Of a DNA stretch of 64,000 bases, positions 55,930 through 64,000 are shown one piece after another. Below the pieces are notes generated by a model. It did not search any database and was not told the DNA's origin. It was given only the letters and a program-made list of their open reading frames with translations. The translations under genes were made by a program, and so were the position numbers. This DNA comes from Streptomyces sp. 2131.1 (GTDB lineage: Bacteria; Actinomycetota; Actinomycetes; Streptomycetales; Streptomycetaceae), in NCBI RefSeq assembly GCF_900105515.1, contig NZ_FNSY01000001.1, positions 2,108,001 through 2,172,000 on the forward strand, in the 5' to 3' direction. Position 1 is the stretch's first letter. Each line of letters begins with the position of its first letter.

Positions 55930-57327
55930 ATGACCGCATCGACGGCGGACGCACCCCCGCCCGAGCTGCGCCTGCCCCGGCGGCGCGGCGTGGAACTCTC
56001 GCTCCTCATCGGGGCCGTCCTGATCTCCGTCTACGGCTACGCCGCGGTCGGACTGGCCCACGACGGGGCGGTCCCGCCCGATGTCGCGGGGTACGGCGGC
56101 GGTCTCGGGCTGCTCGCGCTGCTCGCCCATCTCGCGGTCCGGCTGCGCGCCCCGTACGCCGATCCGCTGCTGCTGCCCATCGCCGTCCTGCTCAACGGGC
56201 TCGGCCTGGTGCTGATCTACCGGCTCGACCTGGAGACCCCGGGCGAGCGGGCGGCGACGACCCAGCTGATCTGGTCCACGATCGGCGTCGCGTTCTTCAT
56301 CGCCGTGGTGGCGTTCCTGCGCGACCACCGGGTGCTCCAGCGCTACGCGTACCTCTCGGTCGCCGCCGCGCTCGTCCTGATGATCGTGCCGATCTTCTTC
56401 CCGGCGGTGAACGGGGCGAAGATCTGGATCAGGATCGGCGGTTTCTCCTTCCAGCCCGGGGAGTTCGCCAAGATCCTGCTCGCGGTGTTCTTCGCCGCCT
56501 ACCTCGCGGCGAACAGCAACGCCCTCGCGTACACCGGCCGCAAGATCTGGAGGTTCCAGCTGCCCACCGGGCGGGTACTCGGCCCGATCGTCGCGATCTG
56601 GCTGATCAGCGTCGGCGTCCTGGTCCTGGAACGCGACCTGGGCACCTCGCTGCTGTTCTTCGGCCTCTTCGTGATCCTGCTGTACGTGGCCACCGGGCGG
56701 CGCGGCTGGATCGCGGTGGGGCTGCTGCTCGCGGCGGTCGGCGCGTTCGTCGTCGGCTCGTTCGAACCGCATGTGCACAGCCGGGTGCAGGACTGGCTCG
56801 ATCCGTTCGCCTCGATCGACGCCGGACGGGGGCCCGGACAGCTCGCCCAGTCGCTGTTCGCCTTCGCCGCCGGCGGGATGCTCGGTACGGGGCTCGGGCT
56901 CGGCCACTCCGTCCTGATCGGCTTCGCCGCCAAGTCGGACTTCATCCTGGCGACGGCGGGCGAGGAGCTGGGGTACACCGGTCTGACCGCGGTCTTCCTG
57001 CTGTACGCGCTGCTGGTGGCGCGCGGCTACCGGGCCGGGCTGGCCCTGCGCGACGCGTTCGGGCGGCTCCTCGCGATCGGCCTGGCCTCGATCCTGGCGC
57101 TCCAGGTCTTCGTGATCGCGGGCGGGGTGACGGGGCTGATCCCGCTGACCGGGATGGCGATGCCGTTCCTGGCGCAGGGCGGTTCTTCCGTGGTCACCAA
57201 CTGGATCATCGTGGCGCTGCTGATCCGGGTCAGCGATCTCGCCCGCAGACCGGCGCCGGACGACGTGGAGACGGGGGTCGTGGCAGCGGTCCCGGCGGAG
57301 CGGCCCGGCGCGGAGGGCGAGCGGTGA
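55930..57327 (+). CDS. RodA/FtsW-family peptidoglycan glycosyltransferase (SEDS)
   Basis: This 465-residue SEDS protein with about ten helices polymerises lipid II. Conserved segments are GAKIWIRIGGFSFQPGEFAK, ERDLGTSLLFFG and MAMPFLAQGGSSVVTNW near the C-terminus. An Asp in the external loop VLERDLG is the usual catalytic site. It overlaps the PBP gene by four bases (GTGA), as SEDS-bPBP pairs do. The paralogue used at septa or tips cannot be decided from sequence alone. Confidence 0.92.
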   Translation: MTASTADAPPPELRLPRRRGVELSLLIGAVLISVYGYAAVGLAHDGAVPPDVAGYGGGLGLLALLAHLAVRLRAPYADPLLLPIAVLLNGLGLVLIYRLDLETPGERAATTQLIWSTIGVAFFIAVVAFLRDHRVLQRYAYLSVAAALVLMIVPIFFPAVNGAKIWIRIGGFSFQPGEFAKILLAVFFAAYLAANSNALAYTGRKIWRFQLPTGRVLGPIVAIWLISVGVLVLERDLGTSLLFFGLFVILLYVATGRRGWIAVGLLLAAVGAFVVGSFEPHVHSRVQDWLDPFASIDAGRGPGQLAQSLFAFAAGGMLGTGLGLGHSVLIGFAAKSDFILATAGEELGYTGLTAVFLLYALLVARGYRAGLALRDAFGRLLAIGLASILALQVFVIAGGVTGLIPLTGMAMPFLAQGGSSVVTNWIIVALLIRVSDLARRPAPDDVETGVVAAVPAERPGAEGER

Positions 57328-58781
57328 TCCGGTACATCCGGCACGCCGCCGCGTTCTGCCTGCTGCTGCTCGTGGCGCTGCTGGCCAACGCCGCCCGGGT
57401 CCAGGTCTTCGAGGCCGACGAGCTGGACGACAACCCGGCCAACCGGCGTACCACCATCGCCCGCTACGACGAGCCGCGCGGCAACATCCTGGTCGACGGC
57501 CGGCCCGTCACCGGCTCGAAGGACACCGGAGAGCAGCTCGCGTACGAACGGACCTACCGGTACGGGCCGCTGTACGCGCCGGTGACCGGCTACGCCTCGC
57601 AGACGTACGGCACCACGCTCATCGAGAACGCCGAGGACGACATCCTCTCCGGCACCGACCCGCTGCTCGCCCCGCTCCCGCTGTGGGGCGAGGTCAGCCG
57701 GACCCGTCAGCCCGGCGGCGACGTCGTCACCACGGTCCGGGACGCGATGCAGCGCGCCGCGTACGAGGGGCTGGGCAACCGGCGGGGCGCGGTCGCGGCC
57801 GTCGAACCGGCCACCGGGCGCGTCCTGGCGCTGGTCTCCACCCCCTCGTACGACCCCGAGCGGCTGTCCGGGACCGGCTCGTCCGTCACCGGTGCCTGGC
57901 GGGAGCTGAACGCGGCGGACAGCCGGCCCATGCTGAACCGGGCGATCCGGCAGACCTATCCGCCCGGCTCCACGTTCAAGATCGTGACGGCGGCGGCCGC
58001 GCTGGACGCGGAGGTCGTCACCGATCCGGACGCGGAGACCGACACCCCGTCCCCGTACGTCCTGCCGGGCACCTCGACCGTGCTGCCCAACGAGTCGCGC
58101 GGCTGCGAGAAGGCGTCGCTGGCGGACGCGATCCGGGTGTCCTGCAACACGGTGATGGCGCACCTGGGGGTGGAGGTCGGGCTCGACGGGATGGTGGAGG
58201 CTGCCGAGCGGTTCGGCTTCAACGACACCGGTCTGAAGGTCCCGTCCGGGGTGGCGAAGAGCAACTTCGACACGGACATGAGCGACGACCAGCTCGCGCA
58301 GTCCTCGATCGGCCAGTTCGACACCACGGCGACCCCGCTCCAGATGGCGATGGTCGCGGCGGCCGTCGCCAACGGCGGGGAGCTGATGTACCCGCACCTG
58401 GTGGAGCGGACGACCAAGCACGACGGCGCCACCGTGCACACCACGGGTTCGAAGTCGTACCACCGGGCCATGAACCCGCTGACGGCGACGCGGCTGCGGC
58501 AGATGATGATCGACGTCGTCCAGGACGGTACGGGCACCAACGCGGCGATCGACGGGGCGACGGTCGGCGGCAAGACCGGCACGGCCCAGCACGGCGTCGA
58601 CAACTCCGACCTGCCGTACGCCTGGTTCATCTCCTGGGCGCAGGCGGACGGAGCGGCCCGCCCGGCGGTCGCGGTCGCCGTGGTCGTCGAGGACGCCGAG
58701 GCCGACCGCGCCGACATCAGCGGCGGCGGCAGCGCGGCCCCGATCGCCCGGGCCGTGATGGAAGCGGCCCTGGAAGACTGA
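57324..58781 (+). CDS. Class B penicillin-binding protein (transpeptidase)
   Basis: This 485-residue transpeptidase has one N-terminal membrane helix. Motifs are SxxK in PPGSTFKIV (S216, K219), SxN in [11 protein letters not shown] and KTGTAQHG. It crosslinks peptidoglycan made by the coupled SEDS protein. The N-terminal pedestal is short compared with PBP2/PBP3. It lies five bases upstream of the amidase gene. Confidence 0.94.
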   Translation: MIRYIRHAAAFCLLLLVALLANAARVQVFEADELDDNPANRRTTIARYDEPRGNILVDGRPVTGSKDTGEQLAYERTYRYGPLYAPVTGYASQTYGTTLIENAEDDILSGTDPLLAPLPLWGEVSRTRQPGGDVVTTVRDAMQRAAYEGLGNRRGAVAAVEPATGRVLALVSTPSYDPERLSGTGSSVTGAWRELNAADSRPMLNRAIRQTYPPGSTFKIVTAAAALDAEVVTDPDAETDTPSPYVLPGTSTVLPNESRGCEKASLADAIRVSCNTVMAHLGVEVGLDGMVEAAERFGFNDTGLKVPSGVAKSNFDTDMSDDQLAQSSIGQFDTTATPLQMAMVAAAVANGGELMYPHLVERTTKHDGATVHTTGSKSYHRAMNPLTATRLRQMMIDVVQDGTGTNAAIDGATVGGKTGTAQHGVDNSDLPYAWFISWAQADGAARPAVAVAVVVEDAEADRADISGGGSAAPIARAVMEAALED

Positions 58782-58785
58782 GCCC

Positions 58786-59883
58786 ATGGCCGATTCCGGG
58801 GAACTGCGCGAGGTGCTGGCCTCCATCGACCGCGAGGACCCCGGGCTCCGCGCCTTCCTCGACGTGTGGCACGAGGACGCGCTCGCCCGGCTCCCGGCCG
58901 CGTCCCGGCTGCCGCTGGCCGGGCTCCCCTTTGCGGTGAAGGGCCGCACCGGCATCCGCTCGTACGCGGCCCGGCGGCTGGTCGCGGCCGGCGGTGTCCC
59001 GGTCGGCTCGACCTCCGTGCCCGGTCCGGGGACGTACTGGAAGACATGGGGCCTCGGGCGGCACGGCCGTACGGTCAACCCCTGGCGCCCGGACCGGACT
59101 CCGGGCGGTTCGTCGGCGGGCTCGGCGGCGGCGGTCGCGGCGGGCCTGGTGCCGCTGGCGACGGGCAGCGACGGGGCGGGGTCGGTGCGCGTCCCGGCCG
59201 GCTGGTGCGGGGTGTTCGGGCTGAAGACGACGAACGGGCTGCTGCCCTCGCCGGACCGGACGGGCCTCGCGTCCGCCGGGGTGCTGGCGGCCTCGGCGGC
59301 GGAGGCGGAGACGTATCTGCGCTGCGTGCTGGACGACTACGCCCCGGCCCCGGCGCTGCTGCCGCTGTCCGCCGCCTACAGCCCGGACCTGGGGTTCGCG
59401 GAGACCGAGCCGGAGGTGGCGGCCGTGGTCGGGGAGGCGGTGCGGCGGCTGGTGGCGGCCGGGGTGGTGCGGCTCGCCGGGGGCGGCTGCGAGCTGCTGG
59501 ACCCGGCGTCGGCCTGGTTCGCGGTGCGCGGCGGGGACGTACGGCCGTCGGAGGCGGAGGTGCGCGAGGAGAACGACCGCCGCCTGGACGCCTTCTTCGC
59601 CCGTACACCCCTGCTCCTGACCCCCGTCACGCCCAACCGTCCGCACGGGCACGAGGGCCCGGGCGAGGCCTACTCCACGGCGCTGACCTGGGCGTTCAAC
59701 CTGAGCGGGCATCCGGCGGCAAGCGTGCCGGCCGGCTTCACGGCGGACGGCTGCCCGGCCGGCCTCCAGCTGGTGGCCGGCCGGGGGCGGGACGCCGAAC
59801 TCCTGTGCGCGGCGCGGGCGGTGGAGCGTGTCCTGTCGCGCGGAGGCGGACCGTTCGCACAAGTACGCCTACCTCGCAGGTGA
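58786..59883 (+). CDS. Amidase signature family protein
   Basis: This 365-residue hydrolase has the Ser-cisSer-Lys triad: K52 in PFAVKGR, cis-Ser S109 in [16 protein letters not shown] and nucleophile S133 in [12 protein letters not shown]. It is shorter than the usual 450-500 residues. The start at 58786 lies five bases after the PBP, so it is in the same operon. The substrate is unknown; a role in cell wall metabolism is possible only by context. Confidence 0.88.
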   Translation: MADSGELREVLASIDREDPGLRAFLDVWHEDALARLPAASRLPLAGLPFAVKGRTGIRSYAARRLVAAGGVPVGSTSVPGPGTYWKTWGLGRHGRTVNPWRPDRTPGGSSAGSAAAVAAGLVPLATGSDGAGSVRVPAGWCGVFGLKTTNGLLPSPDRTGLASAGVLAASAAEAETYLRCVLDDYAPAPALLPLSAAYSPDLGFAETEPEVAAVVGEAVRRLVAAGVVRLAGGGCELLDPASAWFAVRGGDVRPSEAEVREENDRRLDAFFARTPLLLTPVTPNRPHGHEGPGEAYSTALTWAFNLSGHPAASVPAGFTADGCPAGLQLVAGRGRDAELLCAARAVERVLSRGGGPFAQVRLPRR

Positions 59884-59960
59884 GTACGTGTACTCAGGGC
59901 GGCGCGGCCTCCGGGAGGGCAGCCTGGACTCCGACAGCCACCCCCCTGAAGGAGTGCCAG

Positions 59961-60266
59961 ATGCGTACAGCCGGCCGTTCCCGTCGTCTGCGGACCACCG
60001 CCGCCCTCACCGTCGGCGGCGCGGTCCTCGCGCTGCTCACGTCCGCCTGCTCGACGGCGGACGCGGTCTGCGCCGGCGGCGAGTACCCGGTGCTGTACAT
60101 CGGCAGCACCGGCAGCGCGTGCGTGAAGGACGGCCAGGAGCCGCCCAAGGGATACGCCCGCTACCCCGAGGGCAAGGTCCCGAAGCACGTCGACGACAAG
60201 TGGTGGACGTACTGGAACGAGCACAGCCTCGACAAGGACGGGAAGATCATCGAGGTCTCGCAGTAA
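59961..60266 (+). CDS. Small lipoprotein (SCO0607-like)
   Basis: This 101-residue lipoprotein has a lipobox LLTSAC (C30 lipidated). The rest reads EYPVLYIGSTGSACV and PPKGYARYPEGKVPKHVDDK, a compact conserved family in streptomycetes that from memory is termed SCO0607. AAGGAG lies upstream of the ATG at 59961. Function unknown. Confidence 0.8.
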   Translation: MRTAGRSRRLRTTAALTVGGAVLALLTSACSTADAVCAGGEYPVLYIGSTGSACVKDGQEPPKGYARYPEGKVPKHVDDKWWTYWNEHSLDKDGKIIEVSQ

Positions 60267-60282
60267 CGGCCGCCCGGAGCGG

Positions 60283-61137
60283 TCAGCCCGCCGTGCCGGC
60301 GCCGATCGGCTCGCGCATCTCCTTGCGGACCTGCGCGGCCTGTCGCGCCGCCTCGGCGAGGTCGACCTCGGCCGGGTCCTGGAGCGCGGTCTCGGCGGTG
60401 ACGACGGCGACGAGGGCACCCGTGTTGTCGTCGCTCCAGGCGCACATCGGCAGCGTGCTGCCGCCTATCCCGTTCTCCTTCGACCGCACGACCTCGCAGG
60501 CGACGGTGATCCCGTAGCCGGCGGGCGTGAACTCCCGGGCCGGTACGGCCACGGTCACCCCGTCGGCCTCGGCGGCCCCCTCCAAGATCTTGTCGCGGGC
60601 GAACTTCGGCGACTTGATGCGGCCCCACATGCCGGACACGATGACCGTGCCGCCGCTCTTCGACGTGTACTGCGCAACCACCGCCTTCGCGTCGCGGATG
60701 GACGGGTCGTACGTCTCTTCGACCTCCTTGCCGTCCGTCGCCGAGGTGTCCGCCTGGAGGGTGTACTCGTCGTTCAGCAACGTCTTCCGCACGGTCAGCC
60801 TGTACTCCGCCGGCGGGAACGCCTTCGTCCCCGGCAGCTTGCCGTCGTCCGCCGCGCCCACCAGCCGCGAGACCCCGAAGGCGATCCCGCCCGCCACCAC
60901 GAGCGCCCCGACGACGACCCCCACGATCAGGCCCGTCCGGGTCCGGCGCGGCGGCGGGAACCCCGGTCCGCCGGGCACCGTGCCCCAGGGCTGGGGCACG
61001 GGCGGCTGCGGGTACCCGTAGGGCTGCTGCTGTCCCGGTCCCGGCTGCTGGGCGTACGGATTCGGCTGGTGCTGCGGCGGCCCGCAGGGGCCCTGGGGCG
61101 CACCGTACGGACCCTGCGGGGGCGGGGGCGTGGTCAT
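60283..61137 (-). CDS. Membrane protein with Pro/Gln-rich N-terminus and external domain
   Basis: This is a 284-residue protein. The first 65 residues are Pro/Gln/Gly/Tyr-rich (cytosolic), a single transmembrane helix follows (GLIVGVVVGALVVAGGIAFG), then an external domain of about 185 residues. The ATG at 61137 gives MTTPPPPQGP; a TTG at 61146 is possible. It ends 17 bases from the plus-strand lipoprotein. Function unknown. Confidence 0.8.
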   Translation of the reverse strand: MTTPPPPQGPYGAPQGPCGPPQHQPNPYAQQPGPGQQQPYGYPQPPVPQPWGTVPGGPGFPPPRRTRTGLIVGVVVGALVVAGGIAFGVSRLVGAADDGKLPGTKAFPPAEYRLTVRKTLLNDEYTLQADTSATDGKEVEETYDPSIRDAKAVVAQYTSKSGGTVIVSGMWGRIKSPKFARDKILEGAAEADGVTVAVPAREFTPAGYGITVACEVVRSKENGIGGSTLPMCAWSDDNTGALVAVVTAETALQDPAEVDLAEAARQAAQVRKEMREPIGAGTAG

Positions 61138-61193
61138 GGCGCCCAAGTTACGGCATGGGCGCGAACACGCTTTCTACCGCCGGTGCGGGCCCG

Positions 61194-62303
61194 TCAGGCG
61201 TCCGTACCGCCCTGGGCTATCGCCTCTGCCACCTCCGCCACGCGCTCCTGCTCCTCCGCCGCGAAGCGGTCCTTGTCCAGTTGCTCGGCTATCTCCTCGT
61301 CCTGGGCCATGAGCAGATCCAGGTTGGAGTCGCCGAGTTCGAGGACGCCCATGTCGACGTACGCCTTCTGCAGCCGTTCGCCCCACAGGCCGATGTCCTT
61401 GACGCACGGGACGATCCGGCTGAACAGCAGCTTGCGGAAGAGCTGGAGGAATTCGGAGTGCTCCGAGAGGTCCTTCGCCTGCTGCTTGCCGATGCCGAAG
61501 TTCTCCAGGACCTCGACCCCGCTGAGACGGTCGCGCATCAGGTAGCAGCCCTCGATGACGAACTCCTCGCGCTCGCGCCGTTCCGCGTCGCTGAGCTGCT
61601 TGTAGTAGTCGCGCAGCGCCATCCGCCCGAAGGCGACGTGGCGGGCCTCGTCCTGCATCACGTACGCCAGGATCTGCTTGGGCAGCGGCCGGGTCGTGGT
61701 GTCGCGGATCATGCCGAACGCGGCGAGCGCCAGGCCCTCGATGAGGACCTGCATGCCGAGGTAGGGCATGTCCCAGCGGGAGTCGCGCAGGGTGTCGCCG
61801 AGCAGGCCCTGGAGGCTGTCGTTGACCGGGTAGAGCATCTGCACCTTCTCGTGCAGGAACCGGCCGTAGATCTCGGCGTGCCGGGCCTCGTCCATGGCCT
61901 GGGTGGCGGAGTAGAACTTGGCGTCCATGTCGGGGACGGACTCCACGATGCGGGCGGCGCAGATCATCGCGCCCTGCTCGCCGTGCAGGAACTGGCTGAA
62001 CTGCCAGGCGGTGTAGTGCTTGCGCAGCTCGCCCCGGTCCTTCTCGGTCATCTTCGCCCAGTGCGGGGTGCCGTACAGCGTGAGCGCCTCGTCGGGGGTG
62101 CCGAGCGGGTCGGACGGGTCGACCTCCAGGCTCCAGTCGATGCGCTTGTTGCCGTCCCACTGCTTGTCCTTGCCCTTCTGGTACAGGGCGAGAAGGCGCT
62201 CACGGCCGTCGTCGTAGTCCCAGCTGAAGCGGGCGGCGCCCGACGCGGGCACCGTCCACAGCGGTTCGTCGGGGGCGGTGGTGTAGAGGTCGTGGGTCGA
62301 CAC
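61194..62303 (-). CDS. Ferritin-like diiron protein, paralogue of the adjacent AurF-type enzyme
   Basis: This 369-residue helical protein carries the diiron ligand pattern of the R2/AurF group: E109 (LHGEQGAM), E139 and H142 (DEARHAEIYG), E189 (VLIEGLALAAFG), E219 and H222 (DEARHVAFG). It shares LYGTPHWAKM with LYDTPLWKRM in the divergent gene, so the two are likely ancient paralogues. The GTG at 62303 follows AAGGAG; the frame is open to 62369. Substrate unknown; a diiron oxygenase or oxidase role is inferred. Confidence 0.88.
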   Translation of the reverse strand: MSTHDLYTTAPDEPLWTVPASGAARFSWDYDDGRERLLALYQKGKDKQWDGNKRIDWSLEVDPSDPLGTPDEALTLYGTPHWAKMTEKDRGELRKHYTAWQFSQFLHGEQGAMICAARIVESVPDMDAKFYSATQAMDEARHAEIYGRFLHEKVQMLYPVNDSLQGLLGDTLRDSRWDMPYLGMQVLIEGLALAAFGMIRDTTTRPLPKQILAYVMQDEARHVAFGRMALRDYYKQLSDAERREREEFVIEGCYLMRDRLSGVEVLENFGIGKQQAKDLSEHSEFLQLFRKLLFSRIVPCVKDIGLWGERLQKAYVDMGVLELGDSNLDLLMAQDEEIAEQLDKDRFAAEEQERVAEVAEAIAQGGTDA

Positions 62304-62409
62304 GGACGGCTCCTTCGCCTCGCGAATGCCGGGAAGTCGGCGGGCTCCCCGCTCAGTTGGCAGGTTCACACGCTGGTAGACGCCCGGTCAACAAGTCCGG
62401 CACAAGGGA

Positions 62410-62460
62410 TTGACGGCCTTGCTGACAAGCAGTCTCATAAAGGGTGACCGCCGGTAACCC
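62410..62460. promoter_or_regulatory. Divergent promoter/operator region of the diiron pair
   Basis: TTGACG (62410-62415) is a good -35 for the AurF-type gene. No clean -10 is seen, but TCTCAT or TCATAA at 62433-62440 is possible. GGGTGACC-GCC-GGTAACCC (62442-62460) is a near-perfect inverted repeat with one mismatch, near the predicted start site. A TetR protein encoded downstream could bind it (inference). Confidence 0.5.
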
Positions 62461-62481
62461 ATGTGTGAGGTGCCTCCAGCC

Positions 62482-63417
62482 ATGACGACCGTCTCCGAAA
62501 ACGACCTTCAGACGCTCCGCGACGCCCTCGGCCCGCTCCGCGGCCGCGAACAGATCGCGGAACGGCTGCTGGAGGCCTCGGCCAAGCACTCCTTCGACCC
62601 GGACAAGGAGCTCGACTGGGACACCCTGCCCGAGGACGGCAAGTGGTTCTGGCCGCCGGAGCTGATCTCCCTCTACGACACCCCGCTGTGGAAGCGCATG
62701 TCGCACGACCAGCGGCTCGAACTCGCCCGGCACGAGGCGGCCTCGCTCGCCTCGCTCGGCATCTGGTTCGAGATCATCCTCATGCAGCTGCTCGTACGGC
62801 ACATCTACGACAAGCCCGCGACCAGCAGCCATGTCCGCTACGCGCTCACCGAGATCGCCGACGAGTGCCGGCACTCGATGATGTTCGGCCGCATGATCAC
62901 CTGGGGCGACGGGCCCACGTACGCCGTGCCGCGCAGGTACCACAACATGGCGCGCGTCCTCAAAAGCGTGTCCACGACGCCCGGTTCGTTCGCCGGGACG
63001 CTGCTCGGCGAGGAGATCCTCGACTGGATGCAGCGGCTGACCTTCCCCGACGAGCGCGTCCAGCCCCTGGTGCGCGGCGTGACCCGCATCCACGTCATCG
63101 AGGAGGCCCGTCACGTCCGCTACGCCCGCGAGGAACTGCGCCGCCAGATGGTCACCGCGCCCCGCTGGGAACGCGAACTGGCCCGCGTCAGCTGCGGACA
63201 GGCCGCCCGCGTCTTCTCCGTCTGCTTCGTCAACCCGCAGGTGTACGAGAACGTCGGGCTGAACCGCCACGAGGCCGTCGCCCAGGTGAAGGCCAGCGGA
63301 CACCGCGCCGAGGTCATGCAGACGGGCGCCAGGCGGCTGACCGACTTCTTCGAGGACATCGGCGTCCTGAACGGCGTCGGACGCAGGCTGTGGAAGAGCT
63401 CGGGCCTCCTGGCCTAG
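62482..63417 (+). CDS. AurF-family diiron N-oxygenase-like protein
   Basis: This 311-residue protein matches the p-aminobenzoate N-oxygenase fold: ligands E97 (GIWFEIILM), E128 and H131 (ADECRHSMMFG), E177 or E178 (LLGEEILDW) and E208, H211 (VIEEARHVRYA). AurF enzymes oxidise aryl amines to nitro compounds. The substrate here is unknown and no nitro-compound pathway is adjacent. The ATG at 62482 with GAGGTG upstream is preferred over the ATG at 62461. Confidence 0.9.
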   Translation: MTTVSENDLQTLRDALGPLRGREQIAERLLEASAKHSFDPDKELDWDTLPEDGKWFWPPELISLYDTPLWKRMSHDQRLELARHEAASLASLGIWFEIILMQLLVRHIYDKPATSSHVRYALTEIADECRHSMMFGRMITWGDGPTYAVPRRYHNMARVLKSVSTTPGSFAGTLLGEEILDWMQRLTFPDERVQPLVRGVTRIHVIEEARHVRYAREELRRQMVTAPRWERELARVSCGQAARVFSVCFVNPQVYENVGLNRHEAVAQVKASGHRAEVMQTGARRLTDFFEDIGVLNGVGRRLWKSSGLLA

Positions 63418-63443
63418 CGGTGGCAGCCCTTAGTCTGGGCGGT

Positions 63444-64000
63444 ATGACCCCTGCCGCAGCCGCGCCGCCCAGCCGTGCGTACCGAAGGCTCAGCGTCGAG
63501 GAGCGGCGCGCCCAGCTGCTGGCAGCGGCGCTCACGCTCTTCGCCCACCGGGCCCCCGACGAGGTCTCGCTCGACGAGGTCGCGACGGTGGCCGGGGTGT
63601 CGCGCCCGCTGGTCTACCGCTACTTCCCCGGCGGGCGCCAGCAGTTGTACGAGGCGGCGCTGCGGTCCGCCGCCGAGCAGCTGAAGCTGTGCTTCGCCGA
63701 GCCCGCCGAGGGTCCGCCGACCGAGCGCGTCACGCGCGTCCTCGACCGCTACCTGGCCTTCGTCGACGAGCACGACGCCGGCTTCAGCGCCCTGCTCCGG
63801 GGCGGCAGCGTCGCCGAGACGTCCCGGACGAGCACCATCGTCGACGAGGTTCGGCGCGCGGCGGCCGAGCAGATCCTGTTCCACCTCGGCCAGGACGAGC
63901 ACAGCGAACCCGCGCCCCGCATGAGCATGATGGTCCGCACCTGGATCGCGGCGGTCGAGGCGGCCTCGCTGATCTGGCTCGACGAGGGCAAGCGGCCGGA
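63444..64000 (+). CDS. TetR-family regulator (3' truncated by window)
   Basis: The N-terminal helix-turn-helix is clear (SLDEVATVAGVSRPLVYRYF followed by PGGRQQLYEAAL). At least 185 codons are present and the frame is open at the window end. ATG 63444 has no ribosome-binding site; TAGTCT (63431-63436) seven bases upstream suggests a leaderless mRNA. It follows the AurF-type gene by 26 bases and probably controls the diiron pair. Confidence 0.9.
   Translation, partial: MTPAAAAPPSRAYRRLSVEERRAQLLAAALTLFAHRAPDEVSLDEVATVAGVSRPLVYRYFPGGRQQLYEAALRSAAEQLKLCFAEPAEGPPTERVTRVLDRYLAFVDEHDAGFSALLRGGSVAETSRTSTIVDEVRRAAAEQILFHLGQDEHSEPAPRMSMMVRTWIAAVEAASLIWLDEGKRP

Overview
The window is a high-GC actinomycete chromosome segment, almost certainly Streptomyces core genome. 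The evidence is the third-position G/C bias, the many GTG and TTG starts and leaderless promoters, the Scy/FilP filament genes, the bacterial nucS mismatch endonuclease, a chitinase with the typical Streptomyces promoter repeats, and an XRE/DUF397 pair. The species cannot be told from sequence alone. Both ends cut genes: the 3' part of scy on the left and a TetR regulator on the right.

Layout. 1-5.8 kb: scy (partial), filP and two tandem ABC-2 exporters. 5.8-8.8 kb: a small zinc-finger-like protein, an LLM flavin monooxygenase, a conserved small protein and nucS. 8.8-13.9 kb (minus strand): a tandem hairpin repeat, a large membrane-anchored ATPase, a STAS protein, 3-hydroxybutyryl-CoA dehydrogenase and a TetR repressor. 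13.9-20.6 kb (mostly plus): a DrrAB-like exporter divergent from TetR, the cobalamin adenosyltransferase, a two-component pair and a secreted chitinase. 20.7-29.1 kb (minus): a DUF2550 protein and the complete atpIBEFHAGDC operon. 29.4-39.7 kb (minus): wecA/tagO-like, a phosphatase-like protein, sua5, prmC, prfA, rpmE, an LCP ligase, rho and thrB. 40-45.5 kb (minus): thrC, hom, lysA, an ArgRS-derived NrtL protein and a single-domain response regulator.

45.7-47.5 kb is the most accessory-looking stretch: tRNA-Arg(CCG), an AbrB/RelE-like toxin-antitoxin pair, a decayed XRE gene and a DUF397 gene around one perfect operator-like palindrome. 47.5-51.1 kb: glyA behind a ZTP riboswitch, then divergent ku and ligD-type polymerase genes (NHEJ) around a perfect palindrome. 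51.2-60.3 kb (plus): a HEAT-repeat protein, a zinc-ribbon protein, a lipoprotein and sensor kinase with no response regulator beside them, a RodA/FtsW-PBP pair, an amidase and a small lipoprotein. 60.3-64 kb: a membrane protein, two divergent paralogous diiron (AurF/ferritin-like) enzymes and a TetR regulator.

How the genes work together. lysA-hom-thrC-thrB cover the aspartate pathway to lysine and threonine. sua5/prmC/prfA/rpmE/rho/tRNA-Arg serve translation and termination. nucS, ku and ligD are genome-maintenance genes. filP/scy, the RodA-PBP pair, the LCP protein and wecA/tagO act on hyphal growth and the envelope. The observations most worth a second look are the phosphatase-like gene with Ser in place of the catalytic Cys and an apparent one-base frameshift at its start, the paired diiron enzymes, the toxin-antitoxin/decayed XRE locus, the Rex-like site before the atp operon, and the ZTP riboswitch.
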